Shown piece by piece: positions 1 to 6,115 of a stretch of DNA of 30,396 nt. Both the position numbers and the translations under genes were made by a program. Origin of the DNA: a virus. Below the pieces are notes generated by a model, which did not search any database, was not told the DNA's origin, and saw only the letters and a program-made list of their open reading frames with translations. Location: positions 1 through 30,396 of IMG/VR virus record IMGVR_UViG_3300028829_002358. One strand, given 5' to 3'. Every line of letters begins with the position of its first letter. Within the stretch, counting starts at the first letter, position 1.

Positions 1-651
1 TCCAACCGCACCCGAGATACAGCGGGTAAAGCAGGTAGCCAAGCGCACGACCTGATCGAGCACTACATACTCACGATAGCCGAGGGTTCATCGTGGGATT
101 GGGACGTGTCACTTGGTGGTGCACCCGAGCCAGTGAAGCAGATCATCGCACGCTTCCAAGACTTCGAGCGTGAGTGGGAGCCTGAGTGGGAAGCCACTGA
201 GTTGACCGTGTTCAATGCGACTGCGGGTTACGCAGGTTCGCTGGACTTCATCGCTCACATACCCCTGCTAGGTGAGGGACTCACACTCGGTGACTTCAAG
301 ACCGGACGAGGTGTGTTCCCCGAGACTGCATTGCAGATGGCAGCGTACCGACACGCTGAGTTCGTTGAGACTGCGGGTCACAAGGCGAGCGTGCCTATGC
401 CCAAGACTGAACGATCGATCGTGGTGCACCTACGTCCTGACGATGACAAGTCGTACCAAGACAAGCACCCGAAGTCGTACTACGAGGTCATCCCAATGGA
501 CACAGGTGAGGAAGTGTTCGAGATGTTCAAGTACGTCACGCAGGTAGCGTGGTTCACACGTGAGGGTGGTGACTGGCAACACCCACCCGTCACCGTCGCT
601 GAGTTACGAGCGGCAGCGTTCGTTGAAGGCGGGTCAACACTTGCAAATTGA
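1..651 (+). CDS. PD-(D/E)XK nuclease, Cas4/RecB-like (5' end outside window)
   Basis: The reading frame is open from base 1, so the gene begins upstream of the window; 216 residues are visible. It shows the RecB/Cas4 nuclease motif order: an upstream GxxxH-like segment (GKAGSQAHDLIEHY, near residues 10-23), the motif II aspartate in AGSLDFIAH, the motif III DxK in LGDFKTGRG, and the QxxxY helix in LQMAAYRHAEF. Proteins of this PDDEXK_1 type cut DNA ends as metal-dependent exonucleases. In phages they usually sit in replication or recombination clusters, which fits the RuvC-like gene 3 kb downstream. No Cys cluster for an iron-sulphur centre is visible in the remaining part. The methionine at 106 is internal to the domain and is unlikely to be the true start. 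The family call is fairly sure; the exact role in recombination is inferred. Confidence 0.8.
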   Translation, partial: SNRTRDTAGKAGSQAHDLIEHYILTIAEGSSWDWDVSLGGAPEPVKQIIARFQDFEREWEPEWEATELTVFNATAGYAGSLDFIAHIPLLGEGLTLGDFKTGRGVFPETALQMAAYRHAEFVETAGHKASVPMPKTERSIVVHLRPDDDKSYQDKHPKSYYEVIPMDTGEEVFEMFKYVTQVAWFTREGGDWQHPPVTVAELRAAAFVEGGSTLAN

Positions 652-820
652 GGACTTGCGTGAGTTGGGCATTGAGATCAAGGTCACTTGCCCTGACTAC
701 ACGTCGATGCGAACAGGCACGAACGAGCCTGACGAATGGCACGAACTAACTGGTTCGTGTGACAACGAGGGTATGCGTGTGCAACGGCTGACGTACACCA
801 ACCCACACACAGGAGAGTAA
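641..820 (+). CDS. Small hypothetical protein
   Basis: A 59-residue acidic protein of unknown function. The frame is open further upstream, to an ATG at 560, but that part lies inside the nuclease gene and reads as low-quality Arg/Ser-rich shadow sequence. The TTG at 641, about 10 bases after an AAGGCGGG stretch and overlapping the nuclease stop by 11 bases, is the more likely start. Two Cys (in VTCPDY and GSCDNE) are too few to claim a metal site. It is followed after two bases by the next gene, whose AGGAG ribosome-binding site lies inside this gene's last codons, so it is probably co-translated in the early operon. The start codon is uncertain. Confidence 0.55.
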   Translation: MQIEDLRELGIEIKVTCPDYTSMRTGTNEPDEWHELTGSCDNEGMRVQRLTYTNPHTGE

Positions 821-822
821 CG

Positions 823-1092
823 ATGAGCCAAGCATTAGAGAGACGAATCGAAGAACTTTACAACGATCTCAACAACGCACTCGAGCACGTTGGGGAGATG
901 GCACAACAGGCTAACACCGGGGAATACTCCGACCTGTACGACATAGCGTCGGGGTGCACCGATGAAGTGTCGATGCTACGGAAGTACGCTGACCGACTCG
1001 AGAAGATCGGCAAGGATGCTGACGCCGAGGGAATCCCGATTGAGATTGCCGAGGAAGAAGCCATAGCGAGGGGGGTGAAACACGGATGGTAA
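823..1092 (+). CDS. Small helical hypothetical protein
   Basis: An 89-residue acidic protein preceded by a good ribosome-binding site (aggagagtaacg before the ATG). The sequence is almost entirely helical by eye: an N-terminal heptad-like stretch (LERRIEELYNDLNNALEHV) followed by a second helix around KYADRLEKIGKDAD, suggesting a coiled-coil dimer. No catalytic motif is visible and the family is not recognised. It lies in a run of small, tightly spaced early genes and overlaps the next gene by 7 bases. The antisense frame over this region is open but lacks a ribosome-binding site and was not called. Confidence 0.75.
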   Translation: MSQALERRIEELYNDLNNALEHVGEMAQQANTGEYSDLYDIASGCTDEVSMLRKYADRLEKIGKDADAEGIPIEIAEEEAIARGVKHGW

Positions 1093-1301
1093 GCACAGCT
1101 AAGTGCGTGCATCACTGGATGATAGACGCACCTGACGTTGATACCGAGACAGACTCCGAAGGCACATGCAAGAAGTGTCACGCAACTATGAGATTCAGTA
1201 ACGCAACAGCCTCATCGGAGTGGTACGGGTACAACAAGACACGACCGTGGACGAAGGACATAGCTAAGGCGACTAAACGCCAGAAAAGGCAAGGCACATG
1301 A
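1086..1301 (+). CDS. Small zinc-ribbon-like protein
   Basis: A 71-residue protein with ligands arranged as Cys-x-His-His-Trp near the N-terminus (AKCVHHWMI) and a Cys-x2-Cys pair after about 20 residues (GTCKKCHATMRF). This His/Cys plus CxxC pattern is common in small phage proteins that begin with a CxHxW motif and end in a basic tail; the tail here is KATKRQKRQ. It probably binds one zinc ion and perhaps nucleic acid, but no function is established. The ATG follows a run of G residues (gggggtg) at reasonable distance and overlaps the preceding gene by 7 bases. Its stop overlaps the next start as ATGA, indicating translational coupling to the Gp3-like gene. Confidence 0.75.
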   Translation: MVSTAKCVHHWMIDAPDVDTETDSEGTCKKCHATMRFSNATASSEWYGYNKTRPWTKDIAKATKRQKRQGT

Positions 1302-2518
1302 GCAAGAGGATACTCGACCTGCAAGCGAGGTTCTCCGAGGTTGGACGCATCCGGCTAGGTGAGAAGCAGGGCAACAGACCTGCGAAGATCGACACGTTGC
1401 GGTTCACGTCACAGAACCACGACTTGATTGAGCAGATAGTCACGCTGTACGGGGGGCAGGTGACACCGTGGGATTCACCACGTGGTAGCGAGTGGCAATG
1501 CTACATACAAGCGGAAGAGATAGACATAATCATCCCGCCATCGGACGAGTCGATCACGACATCGTACGAGATATGGTCGGGTGGTGGGATGCAACGCTAC
1601 TGTGACGGGCAGACGATGAAGCGTCCCGGCTCCGACGAGGAACGTGACTGCCAGTGTGCCGGTGACATAGCGAACGGGGGTGAGCGTGAGTGCAAGATCA
1701 AGGCACGCATGATTACGTGGCTCCCGAAGATTCAGACGCTCGGAGTGTGGCGACTCGAGACGGGCAGTTGGTACGCAGCAGGTGAGTTGACCAAGATGAT
1801 CGACATGCTACTCGACGCATCGATGCAACTCCAACGTGCGGTGACTGCAAAGCTACGACTAGACAGACGTGTGGTGAAACGAGATGGCAAAACATTCCGC
1901 TTCAACGTACCCATCATCACGCCAGTCGGTGACGTAGCTGTAATCCTCGAAGCGTCAACACCTATGGCTGCACTACCCGAGGCACGTGACGTGCGTGATC
2001 GACCTGACATGGCAGCGTTACCGCCGAGCGCACCAGTCACGAGCGTGTGGCCGAGCGACGAGCCGAGCAACCTTGAGGGTTACGTCGAGCCTGACATGGA
2101 TGACGCGAATGACAACATGGCTGTTGATAACTACGTGCAGCCTGTGGATAACGCACCTGACGACCTGCTTGTGAAGGGCAAGCACACGCAGCTGATGATA
2201 ACTCTCGAGGCTGTCGGGTACACACCCGATGAGCGTCACGAGTTGGTTAGCTACGTGACGGGCGGCGCATCACAGTCGACGAAGCAACTCAGGTACAGGG
2301 ACATGGCTGATGTGTGGAAGCGCATCGAGACACGTGCCACGTCCGAGGTGCAGAAGTTGTTCATCGATTTGTGGGCTGAACCGACACGAGGTTGGGCTAT
2401 CTTGCACAAGGTGAGCGGACTCGATGCTCCCGTAGCTGACTGGAAACTGAACGAATGGCTGCTTGCGTTATCGCATTGCCAGTCACTCACGAAGGAGATG
2501 GATTCAACCGATGAATAA
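1298..2518 (+). CDS. Gp3-like phage protein (phiC31 gp3 / recombination directionality factor family)
   Basis: This 406-residue protein matches the Gp3-like family as I know it: an N-terminal LQARFSEVGRIRLGEK segment, then KIDTLRFTSQ, LYGGQVTPW, the WSGGGMQRYCDG signature, a Cys cluster (DCQCAGD and ECKIKARM), LGVWRLETGSWYAAGEL, and a beta-strand end at FRFNVPIITPVGDV. The N-terminal 220 residues carry the family. The C-terminal half (Pro/Asp-rich linker, then a helical region around residues 290-400) looks like an added module. In phiC31, gp3 redirects serine integrase towards excision. Most relatives, in lytic phages too, have no proven role, and no integrase is present in this window. Cys and His residues suggest a zinc site. 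The ATG overlaps the upstream stop (ATGA). Confidence 0.75.
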   Translation: MSKRILDLQARFSEVGRIRLGEKQGNRPAKIDTLRFTSQNHDLIEQIVTLYGGQVTPWDSPRGSEWQCYIQAEEIDIIIPPSDESITTSYEIWSGGGMQRYCDGQTMKRPGSDEERDCQCAGDIANGGERECKIKARMITWLPKIQTLGVWRLETGSWYAAGELTKMIDMLLDASMQLQRAVTAKLRLDRRVVKRDGKTFRFNVPIITPVGDVAVILEASTPMAALPEARDVRDRPDMAALPPSAPVTSVWPSDEPSNLEGYVEPDMDDANDNMAVDNYVQPVDNAPDDLLVKGKHTQLMITLEAVGYTPDERHELVSYVTGGASQSTKQLRYRDMADVWKRIETRATSEVQKLFIDLWAEPTRGWAILHKVSGLDAPVADWKLNEWLLALSHCQSLTKEMDSTDE

Positions 2519-3011
2519 TAACCCTACGCACGAGCGTGCTCGCGAGCGGTCTATGAATGATGATGAATTAGTTAAGTTAAAACAAGCACGTGAACGTGTA
2601 GATACCGAACCTCATCACCATCATGAAACGCTCGCACGAGAAATTGAGGCGTGGTGGGGCGTGACCAATGGGGATGAGATGGTCAACAGCTACGGCGATG
2701 AGGCGGTCAAGTTTGCACACGAGAAGATGCAGGGATTTTCACCCGAACAACTCGACTCGATACGAAACTTGGGCGGTTACTTTCGCAGGTTGTGTGCTCA
2801 GAATATACCCACCAGTGGAGCACAGCCGTTAGCACGCAGCGTCCCGCACCTCAAGCGCAAGCTAGAGGCTGATAAGCAAGTGGACGAGGGCTACGTCGAA
2901 TCACTTGAGCGACGTAACGCAGCCGCGGAGATACCCGGCACACTAGAACATCGAATCAAGTATGGGAGTACGAACGATGGTGATTGCAAACAACAAGCGT
3001 CACGACCCTGA
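2511..3011 (+). CDS. Hypothetical protein, possibly replication-associated
   Basis: A 166-residue charged protein. The ATG at 2511 was chosen because it follows gaaggag and overlaps the preceding stop by 8 bases; an in-frame ATG at 2553 is an alternative, and the frame upstream to 2463 is shadow sequence. The N-terminus is polar and disordered with a four-His run (PHHHHET, near residue 36). The centre, REIEAWWGVTNGDEMV to FSPEQLDSIRNLGGYFRR, looks like a small helical domain. The C-terminus is basic and helical (LKRKLEADKQ). I do not recognise the family. It overlaps the next gene by 35 bases in another frame. Position between the Gp3-like and MazG-like genes suggests a DNA-metabolism role, but only by neighbourhood. 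Confidence 0.65.
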   Translation: MNNNPTHERARERSMNDDELVKLKQARERVDTEPHHHHETLAREIEAWWGVTNGDEMVNSYGDEAVKFAHEKMQGFSPEQLDSIRNLGGYFRRLCAQNIPTSGAQPLARSVPHLKRKLEADKQVDEGYVESLERRNAAAEIPGTLEHRIKYGSTNDGDCKQQASRP

Positions 3012-3255
3012 GATAGCGAACATGATTGCCGAACAGGTGATGCGCGAGTTCGACAGGGCTACGCTGCTGCACGCTACTCAAGCGAGTATGCACGAGGGCT
3101 ACGCTATCCTGCTCGAAGAGTTGGATGAGGCGTGGTACGAGGTCAAGCATGGCGAGCCAAGCAAGGCACTCGACGAGATGATACAGGTTGCAGCGATGGC
3201 AGTCCGATTCATACACGACCACGTGCTCAGGACGGGCGGCGGTAGTGACAACTAA
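2977..3255 (+). CDS. MazG-like all-alpha NTP pyrophosphohydrolase-type protein
   Basis: A 92-residue helical protein. The centre reads LLEELDEAWYEVKHGE, then KALDEMIQVAAMAVRF, resembling the EExxE...ExxD metal-binding helices of MazG-type nucleotide pyrophosphohydrolases, which hydrolyse (d)NTPs to monophosphates. The second motif is DExxQ rather than ExxD, so metal binding may be altered and activity is uncertain. Phages often carry small MazG-like proteins in their nucleotide-metabolism genes. The ATG at 2977 follows gggag at good distance; an in-frame ATG five codons earlier is less well placed. The gene overlaps both neighbours, so it is translationally coupled. Confidence 0.6.
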   Translation: MVIANNKRHDPEIANMIAEQVMREFDRATLLHATQASMHEGYAILLEELDEAWYEVKHGEPSKALDEMIQVAAMAVRFIHDHVLRTGGGSDN

Positions 3256-3418
3256 CGCTCATTGCAGCAAGAGACAACCTGAGGAGCGAGCACGTAACCC
3301 ACGTGACTCGCACCCGGGCTGTCCCGGTGAGGTGTGGGAGTACAGAAAACTATACGGTGGCAATGATCGCACGCTTGTTGCGTGTGACTGTTCGTGCCAT
3401 CAGGAGACAACAACATGA
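3245..3418 (+). CDS. Small Cys-rich hypothetical protein
   Basis: A 57-residue protein with cysteines as HCSKRQ near the start, HPGCPGEVW in the middle and CDCSCHQ at the end, a pattern that may hold one zinc ion. Start: the GTG at 3245 (GTG ACA ACT AAC) overlaps the MazG-like stop by 11 bases and follows gggcggcgg. The frame extends upstream to an ATG at 3188, but that stretch lies within the previous gene. Its stop overlaps the RuvC-like start as ATGA. Function is unknown. Compact size, Cys content and coupling to a nuclease gene fit a small accessory or nucleic-acid-binding protein, but this is inference. Confidence 0.55.
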   Translation: MTTNAHCSKRQPEERARNPRDSHPGCPGEVWEYRKLYGGNDRTLVACDCSCHQETTT

Positions 3419-4008
3419 GACAGATCATAATCGCTATCGACCCCGGCACGGAACGCTCGGGTTGGATGATATTCGATCGTGACAATAAGCCGTGGCAATG
3501 GGGGTGGTGGGAGAACGAACGCATCATCGACAACTTACTCGACGGGTTCGTAACGCTAGTGATCGAGGACATGGCACACTTCGGCCCGAACATACGGGCA
3601 GGGCGTGACGTGTTCGAGACGTGCAAGTGGATGGGCAGGTTCGAGCAGAAGGCAGGTAACGCCACGTACTTAGGTCGAGTGCAGATCAAGACGCACATCA
3701 CGGGCATGGCATCGAGCAAGGACAAAGACGTACGCATTGCTCTGATCGACCGCTTCGGTGGTGAGCGTGAAGCTATCGGCGGTATCAAGTGCGCCACATG
3801 CAAGGGCAAGGGGTGGACTGGTCGTGGTCGACCGGCATGTACCGACTGTCATCACACCAACCCCAAAGCGCCGCTAGTTCCCGACGAACTTGGTTGCGGG
3901 TACGAGGTACACCCCGGCGTACTGCACGGCGTGAAGTCACACGAGTGGAGTGCGTTGGCTATCGGTCAGACGTATATCGATTCACTAGATGCGGAGGTGG
4001 CGATGTGA
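3415..4008 (+). CDS. RuvC-like Holliday-junction resolvase with zinc-finger insertion
   Basis: The 197-residue protein starts with the RNase H-fold strand of RuvC, IIIAIDPGTERSGW (Asp9 catalytic). The second acidic motif is LVIEDMAHFG (Glu51). The helix SSKDKDVRIALIDRFGG (residues 100-115) fits the family, and the C-terminal motif is SHEWSALAIG (His176/Glu177). Canonical RuvC has a further Asp in HxxDAL; here it is Ser179. Between the helix and the last motif sits a DnaJ-type insertion with CATCKGKG and CTDCHH (residues 126-146), and further Cys161, likely binding zinc. Phage RuvC-like enzymes resolve branched DNA before packaging. The ATG at 3415 follows aggaga at 8 bases and was preferred over the ATG at 3394. 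It overlaps both neighbours by 4 bases. Confidence 0.8.
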   Translation: MRQIIIAIDPGTERSGWMIFDRDNKPWQWGWWENERIIDNLLDGFVTLVIEDMAHFGPNIRAGRDVFETCKWMGRFEQKAGNATYLGRVQIKTHITGMASSKDKDVRIALIDRFGGEREAIGGIKCATCKGKGWTGRGRPACTDCHHTNPKAPLVPDELGCGYEVHPGVLHGVKSHEWSALAIGQTYIDSLDAEVAM

Positions 4009-4346
4009 GTAGCTATCACCCTGAGTGGGTCACAGACGAGGACATGTTGCGATACAAGAAAGCGACCAAAGACGTGTTCAACGTGCTCGTTCACGCAGCA
4101 GGTACATACGTGCCGGTCAGTGTGATCGAGCACCTTACGTCTACACTACGTGTAGCTGCTCGCATCAACACGCTACGTGATGACTGGTACATAGACACGA
4201 AGAGAGGCGATGATAACCGTGCGGCGTACAGGCTCGCAGGTAAACGAACAAGCACACGACTGCCTAAACCTCACTGTAACTCGTGTACGTGCCATATAGC
4301 GGCACTTCCTGACGTATTACCCGGGCAGATAGGACTAGGGTTATGA
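4005..4346 (+). CDS. Small HTH-like DNA-binding protein
   Basis: A 113-residue protein starting at a GTG that overlaps the RuvC-like stop (GTGA) and follows ggagg. Residues about 35-80 look like a winged-helix or HTH unit: TYVPVSVIEHLTSTLRVAAR, then INTLRDDWYIDTKRGD and AAYRLAGKR. The arrangement (a helix pair, an INTLR...I.T wing, then a Y-R-L strand) resembles the small HTH domains of phage and prophage proteins that read ARI..LR..G..I.T.....YRL. The C-terminus has a Cys cluster (HCNSCTCH) that may bind zinc. It could be a transcription factor of the early region, but no target site was found. Confidence 0.65.
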   Translation: MSSYHPEWVTDEDMLRYKKATKDVFNVLVHAAGTYVPVSVIEHLTSTLRVAARINTLRDDWYIDTKRGDDNRAAYRLAGKRTSTRLPKPHCNSCTCHIAALPDVLPGQIGLGL

Positions 4347-4717
4347 CACTCGAACAACTGAAAGCTGACCTGCTGACGGATGTAAGCCCAGCGATACTCG
4401 GTGAGTCGCAAGCACGAATCATCGAACGTACACAAAGGTCGATAGCCACCCGCATACAGAAGATCATCGACAGCCAGCCAGAGCGGTGCGACGTAGTAGC
4501 CGACCCTTGCACCCGTAACGGTAGCGAGTGCCTAGTGCATTACCACGCTATGCGACACGGTGTCGCTGGCAAGTTCCAGCAAGCAGGGGGCGAGAAGGGT
4601 GAGCCGGTGTGCGGTTACAACCCTCACCTAGCACCGAATGGTTGCGAGATAGCGCAGGTTCACAGCCATCCCGATACGGTTTGGCAAGACAAGGCGGGGG
4701 CGAGTAGATGCAGATAA
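4343..4717 (+). CDS. Cys/His-rich hypothetical protein
   Basis: A 124-residue protein coupled to the upstream gene by an ATGA overlap. The N-terminal half is helical and charged (residues 1-48). The C-terminal half carries several Cys and His residues: RCDVVADPCTRNGSECLVHYH, then VCGYNPH, NGCEIAQVHSHPD and a terminal Cys. This could be one or two zinc sites, or extra disulphide-capable residues. The family is not recognised. It is the second-to-last gene of the rightward block. Its 3' end overlaps the next small gene by 10 bases. Confidence 0.65.
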   Translation: MTLEQLKADLLTDVSPAILGESQARIIERTQRSIATRIQKIIDSQPERCDVVADPCTRNGSECLVHYHAMRHGVAGKFQQAGGEKGEPVCGYNPHLAPNGCEIAQVHSHPDTVWQDKAGASRCR

Positions 4718-4878
4718 CATACGCCGAACTCTCGCTGTACCCGTTCCACAGGCGTGAGGCTATCCTGTCGGCGGCGTTTGAGTGGTATCTGAACCGGCAG
4801 ATGACGCTCCCGCTTGAGGACGAGAGTGCTTCGACAGACCAGCACGCCGACCAAGCCGCATCCAATCAGCCCACGTGA
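4708..4878 (+). CDS. Small hypothetical protein at the end of the rightward block
   Basis: A 56-residue protein, MQITYAELSLYPF at the N-terminus and a polar Gln/Ala/Ser-rich tail. A purine-rich ggcgggggcgag precedes the ATG at good spacing and the start overlaps the preceding gene by 10 bases, as at other junctions of this block. The middle segment FHRREAILSAAFEWYLNRQ looks like an amphipathic helix. It overlaps the oppositely oriented gene at 4760-5026 by 119 bases, tail to tail, so one of the two C-termini may be little constrained. No family is recognised. Confidence 0.55.
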   Translation: MQITYAELSLYPFHRREAILSAAFEWYLNRQMTLPLEDESASTDQHADQAASNQPT

Positions 4879-5026
4879 TCTCACACCCACCGTCGCTCAT
4901 CTCGAGTAGCTCGTTGGCGGCGGTGGGTGACGTGCAGTCCTCGAAAGCTGCACCAATCCGCATCACTCTCAAGTAGTCACTTGGTATGAGGCGTGCCATC
5001 GTCCATATCCATAGCTTGTATCTCAT
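4760..5026 (-). CDS. Hypothetical protein, last gene of the leftward block
   Basis: An 88-residue protein with a clear aggagattacg ribosome-binding site. The ATG overlaps the TatC-like stop as ATGA, so it is coupled to tatC. The N-terminal segment is hydrophobic and basic (MRYKLWIWTMARLIPS), possibly membrane-associated. The central part (AAFEDCTSPTAANELLEM, then GGCEITWADWMRLGRR) is a small mixed domain with two Cys. The last 25 residues are Ser/Thr/Gly/Pro-rich and lie opposite the last rightward gene. No family is recognised. Close coupling suggests it acts with the TatC-like protein or in a late lysis or membrane function, by inference only. Confidence 0.65.
   Translation of the reverse strand: MRYKLWIWTMARLIPSDYLRVMRIGAAFEDCTSPTAANELLEMSDGGCEITWADWMRLGRRAGLSKHSRPQAGASSAGSDTTQTPPTG
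4884..4929. repeat. Perfect 9-bp inverted repeat at the convergent gene junction
   Basis: CACCCACCG at 4884-4892 and CGGTGGGTG at 4921-4929 are exact reverse complements separated by 28 bases, beginning 6 bases after the stop of the last rightward gene. A GC-rich hairpin here could help end transcripts arriving from either side, but no T-run follows on either strand, so a classical intrinsic terminator is not shown. The element lies inside the coding part of the leftward gene at 4760-5026, so the repeat may also be coincidental coding sequence. Confidence 0.4.
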
Positions 5027-5922
5027 CGTAATCTCCTGATCTTGTCTCGTAGCTTACGCCATGCCCAACGTGCGCCCACGTGCGGCCGCTTCGCAATCCA
5101 TACCAGCACATCGATCACGCTTTGCAGTATCCAAATCACTAGCCAACGTACGCCACGATACACGTAGAAGTCTGCGAAGTAGTTGCCCGTGTGTCGGTGC
5201 GTTACCCACACCGATAGCACGCCCACCTCGAACAATGCGTACATGGGGATGAACACGCTGAACGTGAGCGTACCCTCGATCGATGGCGTGATGAACACGG
5301 CGAACGCCAGTAGCCCGAGCGTCAGGTGTAAACGCTTAGAACTCAGTTGGTGGTACGTGATGACGTTGCCCTTACCGAGCAGGTAGACAACGATTGGCAG
5401 TACGAACACGAAGCCTATCGACACGCCTAGCTGCGTGATCTCTTCGAGGTAGTCGTTGAGGTCGATCACGGCGACCGCTACGCCTTTGTTGTAATCGAGC
5501 AGGAACGTGGTCATCACGCCCAAGACCACGTAGTAGAAGAACGCTAACCCTGTGATGAACGCACCCAAACTCAGCGACAGGAACACGGTCGTGTATGCCC
5601 ACCACCGATAGGGAATCAGACGTTTCGCTAGACCAAGAAGCCCGTACGTGAGCACGAGTACGAACGTGATGAGGAACGTCTTGGTTGCAAGACTGATCGA
5701 CGCACCAAAGCTAGAGGTCAAGCCCGTGTATACGAGGCGACCCTCGAACGGTGACAGTCGCCCTTTAGCGGGTGCGATCAAGAACTCGATGACCTCTTCG
5801 CTATACGCGAACGTGTAGCCAGCCACGATCAGGCCGAGTAAGGCTCCGAGTCCAACGTACTTACGTACGTGTGTACCGAGCGTGAACCCCGCCGCTCGCC
5901 AGAGCAGGACGAGTGCGAGCAA
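5023..5922 (-). CDS. tatC: TatC-like twin-arginine translocase membrane protein
   Basis: A 299-residue polytopic membrane protein with six TatC-type hydrophobic segments (about residues 21-40, 72-99, 107-142, 162-184, 197-215, 219-240) plus an extra C-terminal one (258-277) and a basic tail. Family landmarks seen: FLIAP after TM1 (the conserved Pro of periplasmic loop 1), FFYYVV in TM3, DLNDYLEEI before TM4, FVLPIVVYLL in TM4, FITPS after TM5, and IPMYALFEVGV in TM6, almost the same as E. coli IPMYCLFEIGV. Missing: the loop-1 PxLxxxE motif (E. coli Glu103), replaced by KRLIPYRWWAY, and the TM4 Glu170, replaced by Val174. TatC normally binds RR signal peptides and builds the Tat pore with TatA/B. 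The start is TTG with a weak ribosome-binding site, probably coupled to the upstream gene. Confidence 0.8.
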   Translation of the reverse strand: MLALVLLWRAAGFTLGTHVRKYVGLGALLGLIVAGYTFAYSEEVIEFLIAPAKGRLSPFEGRLVYTGLTSSFGASISLATKTFLITFVLVLTYGLLGLAKRLIPYRWWAYTTVFLSLSLGAFITGLAFFYYVVLGVMTTFLLDYNKGVAVAVIDLNDYLEEITQLGVSIGFVFVLPIVVYLLGKGNVITYHQLSSKRLHLTLGLLAFAVFITPSIEGTLTFSVFIPMYALFEVGVLSVWVTHRHTGNYFADFYVYRGVRWLVIWILQSVIDVLVWIAKRPHVGARWAWRKLRDKIRRLR

Positions 5923-5925
5923 TGA

Positions 5926-6114
5926 CTAATCGTCTCGTGCGCTTGCACGGGCAGCACGCTTGGCGATTTCCTCTTCAACTTTTGCGTTGACTTCGTTCGC
6001 CTGATCGCGCTTGTTCTTGTAGATCGCCGCTGCTCCAAGCAGTAGCACGGCGACGATGATGAACGAGAGTGTCATCGTGTCGGGTACGGGTATTACGGCT
6101 AGTGTGTTGAACAT
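5926..6114 (-). CDS. Small single-span membrane protein, TatA-like in layout
   Basis: A 62-residue protein: a short N-terminal part, one hydrophobic span (TMTLSFIIVAVLLLGAAAIY, about residues 13-32), then a highly charged helix (KNKRDQANEVNAKVEEEIAKRAARASARDD). This order, a short membrane anchor followed by a charged amphipathic helix, matches TatA/TatB in layout, but the TatA FG motif and LPEL-type hinge are absent. The ATG at 6114 was preferred because agagagac precedes it; an in-frame ATG lies 12 codons upstream at 6150. The gene ends with TAG, and TatC follows in the same frame after one more codon. TatA is a plausible role given the neighbour, but a holin-, spanin- or chaperone-like membrane peptide is equally possible. 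Confidence 0.7.
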   Translation of the reverse strand: MFNTLAVIPVPDTMTLSFIIVAVLLLGAAAIYKNKRDQANEVNAKVEEEIAKRAARASARDD

Positions 6115-6115
6115 C

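Noticed and set aside
3252-3809. Open 185-codon minus-strand frame opposite the RuvC-like gene
   Set aside because: It lies over well-supported rightward genes, is rich in Ser/His/Pro/Arg as shadow frames are, and lacks a start signal.
5923-5928. Amber (TAG) codon reassignment in this phage
   Set aside because: TAG also ends other leftward genes, such as those at 13466 and 4760, at normal operon junctions, so it behaves as an ordinary stop.
5926-6114. Firm assignment of the 62-aa protein as TatA
   Set aside because: Only topology and gene order support it; the FG hinge and conserved polar residue of TatA are not present, so it is called TatA-like in layout only.
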